From Buddleja alternifolia (Eukaryota > Streptophyta > Magnoliopsida > Lamiales > Scrophulariaceae): a stretch of 64,000 nucleotides of DNA. Both the position numbers and the translations under genes were made by a program. The notes under the pieces are model-generated. The model was not told the origin of the DNA. It saw only the letters and a program-made list of their open reading frames with translations, and ran no database searches. This document shows, in pieces, positions 1 to 10,717 of the stretch. Where the stretch lies: positions 10,388,046 through 10,452,045 of the forward strand of contig CM033393.1 of NCBI GenBank assembly GCA_019426215.1, written 5' to 3'. Every line of letters starts with the position of its first letter. Positions within the stretch are counted from its first letter, which is position 1.

Positions 1-841
1 ATCAAGAAGGATGAAGTTGAAGTTGCCTACGAACCCAACTTCAAGAAGAATGACATGAAGGGCGAGTATGTCATTCTTGCGGACATTTGCGCAAAGATGA
101 TAGAGTGCAGGAAAAGAAGCTTCGATAAGATTTCAAACGTTCAATACAAGATGATGGTGGCCATTCTGACCAAACTGAAGATAAATTGGTCGCTTTACGT
201 TTTCAATCGTTTCAAGGCAGCGATGGCCAAGTCGGTAAATACCAAGACTTACGGGATTATTTTAAGTCGTATTCTTAGCGCTAGTGGTTACACCAACGTC
301 GCTCGAAAGAAGGTCCCAGCGCTAAAATTCTATGGAAAGAAAATGATCAGCGAGCTGCTCAAGCCAAGGAGACGTGGTGGTGCAGCGGTTCCCAAAGAAG
401 AGTGTGAGTGACTTCCTGTCGAAGGAGCTATTCGCAGCGATGATGAAGAGCAAGCGACATCGTCTTCATCATCTTCCTCAAAAGAAGCTGTGGTGGTCAA
501 GCGACCTAAAAAATAAATCACCTTGAAAGTCGCTGAGCCATCAAAGCTAGCGACGAAGCAGAAGCAGAAGTAGAAGCAGGAGCCCAAGAAGAAACAGAAG
601 TCTCCTTCTCATTCTCCCAAATCACGCTCTCCCCCACCTATCTACATCATGTCTCCAAAAGAGGAAGAAGAGGTAGAAGAAGTACCGCTTTCCCGAAGGC
701 GTACTCCTTCATCTACTCCAGCTGCATCAACCAGCGCTCCAGCAGAACCAGCGAGTGTTCCACCTCCGTCTGAAGCTGCTCCTAAAATCAGCTTAGATCC
801 TAAAGTCGCTACTCAATCTGAGAGGTTTTCCCGTGTTCGGG

Positions 842-1018
842 GTAAGTACTTGTGCTAAGCAAAGTAGTTTATCCTTTCCTCATTAGTTTCTAAGTCTCTA
901 ACGCTAGGATAAAATCCTTTCAGCCGAGTGTTAAGCAAATATTTAGACTGTTCTTAACACTCTTGAGGATTTGCGTATTCCCATCTGTGCTGATCCAATC
1001 ACTTTTTTCTCGATCTAG
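842..1018 (+). other. Putative intron 1 of the Copia-A env-like ORF
   Basis: The donor is G/GTAAGT and the acceptor CTCGATCTAG. The unspliced frame hits a stop at 856; splicing joins the frame in phase to an acidic exon (1019-1108) without stops. A second AG at 1023-1024 is an alternative acceptor. Predicted from sequence only. Confidence 0.6.
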
Positions 1019-1108
1019 ATCTAGAAGAAGTTATCCCGGAGCCTGAGGAAACTGTACCAAATGTTGAAACAGATCAAGCGACTGCGTCAGTTGATGATAG
1101 TCCTCAGG

Positions 1109-1188
1109 GTAAGCGTTGTAGTCTCTTATTTGTAATTTCTACTTAGTAGAAATTTTGCTTACTTTTCTCAAACGCTTACTTGCATCAG
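1109..1188 (+). other. Putative intron 2 of the Copia-A env-like ORF
   Basis: The donor is G/GTAAGC and the acceptor TTGCATCAG. The 80-bp removal joins exon 1019-1108 to the frame that continues to 1712, with matching phase (a G from the left exon plus CT from the right makes Ala). Short, T-rich and plant-like. Confidence 0.6.
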
Positions 1189-1712
1189 CTCAAAAAGCAC
1201 CAGACACTGATGCACCTTCACCTTCCAAGATACCTTTTGAATTGGATGTAGACATGGAAGCAGTGGTGGATATCGCTAAGGAAATAGTCCAAGTCCTTCC
1301 TGACGCTGAAACGTCTCTAGTCAGTGAAGCAACTGAGCATACTGAGTGGTAGATAGAAGTGGCCCCTATCCCAACAGAATCTATTGCTTTCGTTCCCACT
1401 CCAACCAGATCTCCTCCTCGTGTCATCAATTTCTTTCCCTGTGGCTACAATGCAGAAGTTGAGTTCTACTATGCCGCTAGGGAGCTTGACTCCAGGCAAT
1501 TAGTTGATATGGAGATCAATTTTGAAAACACTCTCCATAGGACTGATGTCTCCAATTCTGATAAATTTGAATTCTTCGAGCGATTCGCTGACCTGGGTCT
1601 CTACAATCTTGAGCGTCTTCAATCTCACCTTGAGTATATTCGGCGACCAGCGTTCAACATGACAGTATTTGACGAGAAGCGTTTCAACTTTACTGGCCAT
1701 TCAGAAGAGTCC

Positions 1713-3226
1713 TGGTTAGGAAATTTATGGTTAGCTGTTTTGATGATGACAAGATAGGATTTTATGTTAGACCCCAAATAAAATGTAAGTTTATGTTTTC
1801 ATAAATTATTGTTTAAGCGTTTGTAATTGTTAATTTGTTTAGGCTTGTAATTTTTATCTTTGTAGATTTTGGACTAAGTATTAGATACTGAATCGCTAAT
1901 AGAATTTTAGGTGAATCTATTAAAGAAGAAGTTGAAGATCAGCGTCTGAAGTCAACCAGAGATGAAGATTTGTTTCTTAGCGTCCGTCAAACGCTAAAGG
2001 GCTATTTCAGGATTTATGGATCAAGCGATCAAAGAATTCTAGCAATTAGTTTCAGATTCATCTTAATTAAATCCTCAAGTCATGAAGGACTTAAATGCAA
2101 TCATTCAACGAAAATTTATTTCCAACGGGAAATAAATTCAAATGCACTAAATGCCTGATAAGAGCATTAAATGTGATAAGATACTGTGACTTATGGACAA
2201 GCCACCTTTTTTACTAGACTGTTAGAACTTCAAAGTTTATAGATGCTCCCATCCAATCGGTGCCAACAGATTTTCAAGAATGTTAGGTTTCAGGTAGAAT
2301 TACGCGCCACGTGAGAGGCACTCTCCTACATGTGTCCAACGGACAGATCCCAAGAATTGCCTATAAATACCTTACCTTCAGCAAACCCCAAAAGAGACAG
2401 TACATAATATTACAAGAGAAAATTACGTACATGCACAAGACTTGCTTAGAACAAGCTTAGAAACTCCATAGGTAAAATTCCTACAAGCTTTTTATCTACA
2501 TTCCAGACAGTCACAAATATCTCAAATCTCTTCCAAAGAAGAAACCTAAACTCTTACTGAGATATTCCAAGTTGTTTGATTTTCCCAAAAAACAAACAAA
2601 CCCTTGTGACTAAACCTTCAACCTTTCATCTGAGTGAGAAAGCTGTTGAAACTCCCTTACAGGCAGTATTTCTGAGTGAGAGAAGCTTGTAGAAGACGAT
2701 CTTCATTGGTGCTGAAATCAGTGTGATCAAGGAGCTCGAGATCATCTTCACCTGTTTACTATCTTGTAGAAGATTCTGTGTGATTCTTTGATAATCATTT
2801 TAGTAAAATTCCTCCAAGTGAAAAAGGAGAAGAAGGACGTAGTTGGGATTACATCACCCAGTAAACCTTACAATTTCTTGTGTTATTTACTTTAATTATT
2901 GTCTTGTTTTACATTATACTATATTCTTTGAAAAAGACAAGCTAATCTGCTAAGCGACTATTTAATCAAAACGAACGCTAAAGCTTTAAAATCATTTCCG
3001 CTATGCTAACCCTGATTAAGCGATCTAAGCGTTACCCTACTTTGGTAAATTGCAAAAATCACTAAGTCTAAGTTATCTTTACTGAAGCGCCTAAACCAAG
3101 CGCTCAGCTTTCTAAGCGTTCAAATTTTTAAAAGTGATACGAATTTTTGAAGTCGAACAAGACTTCAGGGTCTATTCAACCCCCCCCCCCCTTCTAGACC
3201 CTTTCGTATGCCACTTGAGACCACCA
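1713..3226 (+). mobile_element. Solo LTR of the Copia-A family inside Copia-A's own ORF
   Basis: About 1.51 kb begins TGGTTAGGAAATTTATGG and ends GAGACCACCA, matching the Copia-A 3' LTR (18119-19636) from end to end. No PPT precedes it and no PBS follows it, so it is not the 5' LTR of this copy. The left flank is AGTCC and the right flank AATCC or ATCC, a decayed 5-bp duplication. Removing it rejoins the env-like frame without a stop (GAG TCC then TTT TAT). It is therefore a solo LTR that landed in a sister copy. A run of C at about 3180-3191 lies near its end. Confidence 0.75.
2361..2370 (+). promoter_or_regulatory. TATA box of the Copia-A-type solo LTR
   Basis: CTATAAATAC, identical in context to the copy at 18762-18772 in the 3' LTR. 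It lies roughly 650 bp into the LTR, which fits a U3 promoter. Confidence 0.5.
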
Positions 3227-4084
3227 ATCCTTTTATCCATTGCACCAGAATAAGATCGTCTTCAAAAATCCCCAAATGGGTGACTGGTCAAAGAATCCAA
3301 ACGAAGAAATTCTCAACAGAATCGGATACTCCTCTGACTCCAAAGTCGTTCATTCTCCTCAAAACGCTTTATCGCCTAAACCTCTAAGATTGTGGAAAGG
3401 AAAAGGACCAGTTGTTGTTGAGCGTCCCAATCCTATTAATTCTTGGATAGAAGCTGAAGCCCGTGAGTACCTTGCGAGAGTATGGGCTGAGGATTATGAT
3501 GAAGAATTTGAACGCTTTGAAAAGTTTATTGCAGCTAGAAAAGAACAGAAGAAAGCTGATAAACTTGGAAAGCGATGGATGATGGATACTGCAAGATGGG
3601 ATAAAGAGTTCGTGTTGCACTTTTACACACTGGAAGAGCTTGTGAAGTATCCATTTTTGTTTCAATTCGGAGTAGATTACAGACACAGAGGTTTTACCAT
3701 GTTTCTTCTCCAGCAGCGCCAGAATCTGGTGGACAATATTAGCGCTTTACCTTATTACAGACAATCTATAGAACACTATATTCACCAGCATCTCAACTTA
3801 ATCGCTCAAGGAGGACGCTGCCTTTATCATCCCACTCAGAACTTTGTTCAGCGCATCCTTCCTGACCTCGATGAAGATGTTTCCTCTAGTAAGCAACCAA
3901 ACATGCCAGAGCAAAGTGAAGTCCCTTTCAAGGACCATGCCGACCTTGCTGAATTTTACCATGAGCGCCGAGCAATAATTGAAAATGCTCAATCACTGGA
4001 TATTTCAATCACTCCGCATTTCGATCCTGGTCTTAGTGACTTCAGAGGATACAATTTGCTTCCTGTCCTATTTTGTGAACAGAA
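3227..4084 (+). pseudogene. Copia-A env-like ORF, middle part
   Basis: An uninterrupted frame of about 285 codons runs from the solo LTR to the Athila-1 insertion. It is rich in charged and aromatic residues, with WSKNPNEEILNRIGY early and an acidic, helix-prone stretch (EDYDEEFERFEKFIAARKEQ) in the middle. I do not recognise a named domain. It joins the upstream frame at 1712. After Athila-1 and one CAGAA copy are removed it continues at 16436 (GAA CAG AAC ATA CAA). The lack of stops over 285 codons next to badly damaged parts suggests damage came unevenly. Confidence 0.6.
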
Positions 4085-5714
4085 TGACACGAAAAATCCT
4101 TACGTGTATTAAACAGCAAGTGGACTGGTCGTATGTAGTAATAAAGTGGACTTTAAGTCCAAGTTATCGATCACACAGAGACAAGATTATTTAAAGCTAG
4201 GAATTTAAAAGCAATTAAAATTGGATTACAAGATTGAGATTAATTTACAATAAAAATGTGAAAACGAGACTTAGCAAATAGATTTAGATTCTTATGAGAT
4301 AAAACAACTAAGGCACATGCTTCAACCAAATTTACTTGTTAATATAAATATGAACTATTCTTCGTATTATTAGACTACTATTGCTTTGGTGAAAATTCCT
4401 TAATTAATTACTACCCGATGTCTCGGCTGTAATAATCCTATGATAAATTGACAGTTCTCTAAATATGTCTATCCGAGAATTTAATCAATAATCATGCATT
4501 CAAGTTCTAGAATTTCCCCGAATAAATCCGGCTAACTGCACCCGGGAATCTCTACCTATCTCTAGGGGCAATTCCCTATTTTTTACGGATGATGTGATGA
4601 TTTCTTTGAACGCTAACTTATATTCTTTCAAACTATTAAGTTAGGCAATATGACAAACATATGGCGATCAAACATATGCAAGTAATTACGCACAAAATCA
4701 AAACACAAAGCAATTGTAGAATTAATACGAAGAATAATATCATATATATATACTCATAACTTTGGCCTTCACATGGCCCTAGTTAAGGAAAAATTAGTTC
4801 ATAATTGAAATTGGGAAAACAATAAAAACATAGAATTACTCATAGATAAAGATGAATATCAAACTAAGAAACTCCCTATTTTGGATTGATGATCGATTCT
4901 TGATTGGAAGCTTAAATCCCTCCTTTTCCTCTTCTTAGCTCTTCAAGTACGATGATAGGATGACTCAAAACCAAGAGAATGCTCCCCCAAAACTCCTGAA
5001 TTTTCCTCCTCACACTCTCAAAGGATGATTTTTTTTAGATGCTCTCAAGTGAGCTCCCCACTCCCCTTTAAATACCCAAAAATCCACCTACCAAGAATTT
5101 TAGTTACCCTTCTCTTTCTTTCCTCCTACCAAGAATTTCTACCTACCAAGAATTTGCACCTACCATTCTCTTGTTTTCTACCTACCAAGAATTTCCACCT
5201 ACCAAGAATTTGCACCTACCATTCTCTTGTTTTCCACCTAACAAGAATATGAGCTGCCACTTTCGTATTTTCCAGCGTAGGCATAGTATTTTATTCATAA
5301 ACGTCTCCACAGATCTCCGAATTGGATGATTCAAGTACCCATGTAAAGATAAGACATAGATCTAAAACTTTGTAGAAGGACACTTCATCCAATTCTGTCT
5401 CTAAAAATATCAAAATGGCGTTCCAACGTGGAGGTTGTTTCTGATTTGGCGCCCAGGTGTGCAGAAATGGTACTAAAACATGATTTTGGCTAACTCCAGC
5501 TTATTTCTTGCTTGTTTGGTCGTGGAGGTGTGAAACATCTTGGCGTAAACTTGTTTTATACATCATTTTTCCACCCTTTCTTCAATTGTATCCACTTAAG
5601 GCCTGAAATTACTTAATGCACGAATTTAACGCACAAGTGACAAAATCAAGTGATAAATGAACCTAAAACATAAACGCAAAGGGGCTTAAAAACACGTAAA
5701 AATGACTCCTATCA
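4085..5714 (-). repeat. Athila-1 3' LTR
   Basis: 1,630 bp, starting TGATAGGAGTC and ending CGTGTCA on the - strand. It matches the 5' LTR (14848-16430) closely. The main differences are extra copies of a short tandem repeat near 5090-5250 and a 9-bp insertion near 4455. A TATA-like TATTTAAAGG lies on the - strand at about 5066-5075. Confidence 0.93.
5090..5250 (-). repeat. Minisatellite in the Athila-1 3' LTR
   Basis: Imperfect tandem copies of a unit like CTACCAAGAATTTSYAC alternate with a CATTCTCTTGTTTTC spacer. The matching tract has fewer copies in the 5' LTR (about 15841-15965) and a different number in the solo LTR (about 61006-61140). Confidence 0.8.
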
Positions 5715-5728
5715 ACTCCCCCAAACTT
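5715..5728 (-). other. Athila-1 polypurine tract
   Basis: On the - strand AAGTTTGGGGGAGT abuts the TGATAGG start of the 3' LTR. This is the plus-strand primer site expected for an Athila element. Confidence 0.85.
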
Positions 5729-7314
5729 ATCATTTGCTCGACCTCGAGAAATAAAAGTTCTAGGCATGAAAAACATCATCAACCAAAAGGAGAAAACAAA
5801 AACAACAAACGAACTCACTTTCGTGGAGTAAACGATTGCACTTAGCATGTGCAACAAGCCTTTAAACCTTTGAATTACCTCAAAGGACGAGTTATAGTCT
5901 CGTGAGGGTTTGCAGAAGATATACCCACAAAATCTAACAAACTTTCAATCCCAACCAAATGAATACATCTCAACATAATTAACAAGAATAAATGGCACAA
6001 ACTCATCCTTTTATAGCTCACAAATATATATACATATCAACTACTTTTGCTCATGCGACACCAATACTCGAAAAGACTCCATAGGGTGTAGTGAAAATAA
6101 ATCTAAGGTATTATAGTCGAAAGGCATCCTTACCAAATTTTAGACATTAATCCCATATCTATCAACTTTTGATCAAACACAAAGCATAAGAATCATAGAA
6201 AATCTCATAGCCATTTAAATTTCATTATCTCAACCATTCAAACTTTCAATTCATATGAAACTTTCCAATTAACTTCATTAAGGCTAGATCATGTGCAATG
6301 TTTTATTCCATTAGGCTTTCTATGACACCCATGTTACAAGCTTTAGATCAATGACTCCCAAACTAGATAGTTTTGGGGCATTAAGTGTAAAGACACTCCT
6401 AAGGATTTAATCACTCGAGTGTCAAAGGCCACGAAATAAAACTAGATCTTTTAAACAATTCGCTTTTTTTTGGCTTGAGCTTAGCTCAAATTAGCATAAT
6501 AGTACAGTATATAGGCATGAAACTTTTCACCTCCAGTACATATTAGCCTAACCACTTGTGGTCATACCAAACTTCAACCTTTTTAATTCATTGTTTAGCA
6601 TAAAAAAAATTACTACTCAACTTATAACCTTATGAAAAATCTAAGTTAATTTTTCCGGGAAAAACTCTTTAAGTGTCTCAAGATGGTTATCCTCTCAACT
6701 CCTCTACCCTCGATTTATTGTGCAATGTGAATCATCTAAGAAATCAATCCTAGTTTAGGGTCTCCATGAGCAATTTCAAAGATATATATGTTCCATTAAA
6801 TTCAAATTATTTCAAGAAATCATGCCATTTTTTTTTCAAGTTAATCAATTTTAATGCATCAATTGGAAAGATAAAAAAAAAAACAATTTATACTTGATTT
6901 TCTCAACAAAAAAATATTTAAACATTATATCATACAAACTTTCCCCCAAACTCAAGCTAAAAATTAGCATTGCATTTTCAATGTTCAAAATAAGCACTCT
7001 TCTACCCCCAAACTCAAATCCAACATTGTCCTCAATGTTGTTATAACAAGTATACGTAACGGTAAAAGAACACTTACAACCAAGGATGTTGAAAAACATC
7101 CTTTAACTTCCAATGCATCGTTACAAAGCTTCTTCTCCTCTCGAGTAAAATAAGCATCTCTAAACATGGGGTCCAAATGTCTATCATATCTAACACTTCA
7201 ACTTTTCAAACCATCAAGCATACGAAAACATACATGCCAAAAGTGCATGTTTGAACATAAACATAAACAAACAAACTAAACAAACAAAAACAAAAGAAAA
7301 AAAAAACTTACAAA
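5729..7314 (-). other. Athila-1 3' non-coding region
   Basis: About 1.6 kb between the end of pol and the PPT, with no ORF I can defend. Short blocks are conserved with the same region of Athila-2 (23563-24900), for example CTCACTTTCGTGGAGTA, GGACGAGTTATAGTCTCGTG and AGGCTTTCTATGACACCC on the + strand. This is the place where Athila-2 carries its env-like ORF and Athila-1 does not. Confidence 0.7.
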
Positions 7315-7332
7315 CTTGGGTTGCGTCCCAAG
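7315..7332 (-). promoter_or_regulatory. Post-pol hairpin, Athila-1
   Basis: On the - strand CTTGGG-ACGCAA-CCCAAG forms a perfect 6-bp stem with a 6-nt loop, about 45 nt after the pol stop and next to a palindromic AAGCGCTT. The same element occurs in Athila-2 (27595-27612) and Athila-3 (62155-62172) with compensating changes. Role unknown. Confidence 0.6.
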
Positions 7333-7375
7333 AAGCGCTTGTTTATAGTCAATAGCTCGACTATTCAGGATCGAC

Positions 7376-8789
7376 TTAAGTCGATGGTTCTCGGAGCTTG
7401 ACAGATAATGTGTCTGCCCTCCAGTCAGTGCCCGAGTAGTGTTTCAGCCTATGTCCATTGGTTAAAAATAATGGTCCATCCTCAGTGATAAGCTCCGCAG
7501 CTCCAGAAGAATACACTCGGGTGACACGAAAGGGTCCCGACCAACGCGATTTGAGATTGCCTGGGAAGATCTTGAGTCTAGAGTTGTACATAAGAACTTT
7601 CTCACCTTCCTCAAATTCCCGGGGTAGAATATGTTTGTCGTGCCACTTCTTGGTCCGTTCTTTGTACAGTTTTGCATTCTCGTATGCTTCATGTCTCCAC
7701 TCCTCGAGCTCATTCAGTTGAAGCAACCTCTTATTACCTATAACACTTGTATCGAAATTCAGGAATTTGATAGCCCAATAAGCACGATGTTCAAGTTCGA
7801 CAGGTAAATGACAAGCTTTTCCAAATACAAGACGATATGGGGACATGCCAATAGGGGTTTTAAAAGCAGTACCGTAAGCCCACAATGCATCATCTAATTT
7901 CAGAGACCAATCAGTTCGATGGCTATTTACCGTTTTTTCTAAAATCCGTTTAATTTCCCTATTAGACACTTCGACTTGCCCACTAGTTTGAGGGTGGTAA
8001 GGGGTCGAGATTTTATGCTTAACACCATATTTGTTCAACAAGTTTTCAAATTGCTTGTTACGAAAATGTGTGCCTCCATCACTTATAATTGCTCTCGGGG
8101 TTCCAAATCGTGCAAAAATATGTTTTCTCAGAAATCTAAGAACAACCCTATCATCATTAGTTTGCAAAGCTTCAGCTTCGACCCATTTAGACACATAATC
8201 AACAGCAACTAGAATATACCTATTGGAACAAGAACTAGGGAAAGGTCCCATAAAATCTATACCCCACACGTCAAATAATTCACATTCAAGCACATTATTC
8301 ATAGGCATTTCATGTCGTCTAGAGATATTACCTACTCTTTGGCATTTATCACATTTTTGAACATAAGCGTGTGCATCTTTAAATAAAGTAGGCCAGAAAA
8401 AACCTGATTGCAGAACCTTGGCAGCAGTCTTGGATGGGCCAAAGTGGCCACCTATCACCATGTCATGGCAATGAGCCAAGACGGAGGTCATTTCTTCCTC
8501 GGGTACACAACGCCTGATAATTCCCTCGACACCAATTTTAAACAAGTAGGGCTCTTCCCACAGATAGTGCCTAACATCTTTCAAAAACTTCTTTCTTTGG
8601 TGAAATGTCAAATCAGGGGGTAAAATTCCAGCAACTATATAGTTAGCATAATCAGCATACCAGGGGATTGAAATAGAAGAAAGAGTAAAAAGCTGCTCAT
8701 CGGGGAATTCATCTCCTATTGGGGTCTCATCCATTTTCTTATCCACTAATTCTAGTCTAGATAGGTGATCAGCTACTACATTTTCAGAT
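7376..8789 (-). pseudogene. Athila-1 pol, integrase portion
   Basis: Reads from the solo-LTR junction (8789) to the pol stop at 7376. It starts with the end of the RNase H/integrase linker ([12 protein letters not shown]). Next come the HHCC zinc domain ([14 protein letters not shown] ... [10 protein letters not shown]) and the DDE core with [16 protein letters not shown] and [10 protein letters not shown], so all three acidic residues are present. A C-terminal GPY-type module ([14 protein letters not shown]) follows. It joins the new DNA copy to the target. No stop or frameshift lies in this part; it is broken only by the solo LTR upstream and by nonsense codons earlier in the polyprotein. 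Confidence 0.9.
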
Positions 8790-10717
8790 TGGCACGCTAA
8801 AAGCTAACGTGCTATGATAGCAAGTGCACTAGTCGTGTGTAGTAATAAATGGATTGTAAGTCCGGATTGTCGAACCTCAAGGACTTGAATTCTAGTTTAA
8901 GATTTGTAATGAAGTGAATAAACAAAGTAAGAATAAATTCAAATAAAATTTGTAAAGAACAAGAACAAAGATGAGCAAGTGATTTAAAACCAATTATAAA
9001 GGGAGACTAAGGCACATGCTAGGTTCAAATTGATCAAATATACTTATAAAGGTTCTTGTTGAAGGATTACACTTATATTGTTATGGTGAGAGCTCCGAGG
9101 GTAGAGAATAACCGATGTCTCGCGTATAAACTCCTATGCTTAGATCGTGATTTCCCAAATATTCCTATCCGGAAATCTAACCACTAAACATGCATTAACG
9201 TACTAGAGTTCACTCGATTAGAATCGAACAACTTCATCCGGGAATCTTTACCTATGTCTAGGGCAATTCCTCATTAGTTGCGGGTCATGATGTGAATTTC
9301 TTGCACCCTAAGTCAATTTTCTCCCGAAATATTAACCTAGGCATAAGATTCTAACATATAGTGATCAAGTATATGCAAGATAGGCAAAAACACAATTCAC
9401 ATCACATAACAATATAAGAACAACCTCAACAACCATCTATTGTAAGCATATATCACAATTTGGCCTTACATGGCCCTAGTCTTACGAATTTAGTTCATAA
9501 TTGAAAGCATAAAAGACATAAGAGGAATATTCATAGACATAAATGAAATGAAAAGCTCTTAAAAACTCCCTAAATGGTGAATGATGATGGATCTTGAAGT
9601 TGAGCCTTCAATCCCCAAGCCCTTTTCCTTCCTCTAGTTTTCCCCTCCAAGAGTGACGAAGAATGGTGATGAATGGTGGAGAAATCAGATTAGGGGCTGC
9701 CCCCCTCTCCTCCAAGAATCTGAAATTGATAGTGAATGATGAAGAGTATGGGTTCCCCCTCCTTTTATAGCCAAAAATTCCACTAAAGTATGCATTAAGA
9801 ATTCCCATTAAAGTTCCCCAATGAGAATTCCACCTAAGGTGATGCTTAAAGTTTGGCTTTTAAGATTCCAACCAGCTAAAAATTGTTGAACTTTCGGCCA
9901 TTAAGAATTCCACCAAGCCTAACCATGTGAAAACTTCAACAAAACACATGCATGCTGCCATTTTCTTGCTTTCCAGCGCAGTCTTAGTATTTTGCTCATA
10001 AACTTCTCCACAGATCTCCAAATTGGATGATTCAAGTCCCCATGTTCCGATAAAACGTAGATCTACAACTTTACAGAAGGACATTTTGTCCAATTCGGTC
10101 TCTAAGTATACCTAAATTACGTTTCAACATGGAGGTTGTTTCTGATTTGGCGCCCATAAAGTAAATCTACCAAGAAACACACTTATGACAACCCCTCAAC
10201 ACATGTGATGAATTATGGCCAAAAGTGATTCTTACTCATCATATAATGCTGGAATTTAAGCTGAAAAAGGAGTAACATTCGGACTATCCATGCCTAGGCA
10301 TGACTAGGAGGGCGTTGGGGCGTATCCTGGCACATGTACTTCTCTGTTCGGCGCAGCAATCGTATTTCCTTCACAATTATCTCTATAGACCTCCGATTTG
10401 GATGTTTCAAGTTCCTATTTGAAGCTAAGACATTCATCTAAAACTTTGTAGAAGGAAACTTTGTCTAAGTCGGTCTCGAAATGTACGGAATTATCGCTCG
10501 AATGTGGTAGGAGATGCATAAACCGCCTAGGTGTTGAAAAACATGCTTGAACTTGTTTTGCACATCGTTTTTCTTCCCTTTTCTTCATGTATTCTCATTT
10601 ATTACCTGTATTCACTTAAAACACCTATTAAATGCAAATGTGACATGATTTAAGCAATAAGTGAATCCAAATCATAAGAATTACGGTCTTAAAAACACGT
10701 AAAAACACCTCTTATCA
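8790..10717 (-). mobile_element. Solo LTR of a fourth Athila-like family, in Athila-1 pol
   Basis: 1,928 bp with ends TGGCACGC and CTCTTATCA on the + strand (TGATAAGAGG start on the - strand), flanked by a perfect CAGAT duplication (8785-8789 and 10718-10722). Sequence stretches such as GTCGTGTGTAGTAATAAATGG and ATCTCCAAATTGGATGATTC relate it to the other Athila LTRs here. Removing 1,933 bp restores the pol frame exactly (AAA GGA TCT GAA AAT). A clear TATA element lies on its - strand. Confidence 0.88.
9760..9772 (-). promoter_or_regulatory. TATA box of the solo LTR
   Basis: On the - strand GGCTATAAAAGGAG, a strong plant TATA box, about 950 bp into the LTR. Confidence 0.55.

Larger units (their letters stand above)
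1..1712 (+). pseudogene. Copia-A env-like ORF, N-terminal part (three exons)
   Basis: An open frame enters at base 1 and continues through TGA (409), TAA (514) and TAG (571) to 841. It then appears to splice over 842-1018 and 1109-1188 and runs on, past a TAG at 1350, to 1712. The first ~115 codons resemble the 'putative plant transposon protein' domain found in env-like ORFs of plant elements (an alpha-helical block around ILTKLKINWSLYVFNRF). Then follow a Lys/Glu-rich stretch, a Pro/Ser/Ala-rich stretch (649-840) and an acidic segment. All four stops fit CGA, CAA or CAG turned into a stop by C-to-T change. The frame continues exactly at 3231 once the solo LTR and one target copy are removed. 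Function is unknown; the family role is suggested only by position. Confidence 0.6.

Noticed and set aside
1713..3226. 5' LTR of Copia-A
   Set aside because: No PBS follows, the left side is coding sequence of the same ORF, and the frame rejoins across it.
3240..4112. Free-standing host gene of 290 codons
   Set aside because: Both ends join neighbouring frames once the insertions are removed; its last codons are Athila-1 LTR sequence.
5025..5252. Ser/Phe/Leu-rich 75-codon frame in the Athila-1 3' LTR
   Set aside because: It translates the minisatellite and changes with copy number.
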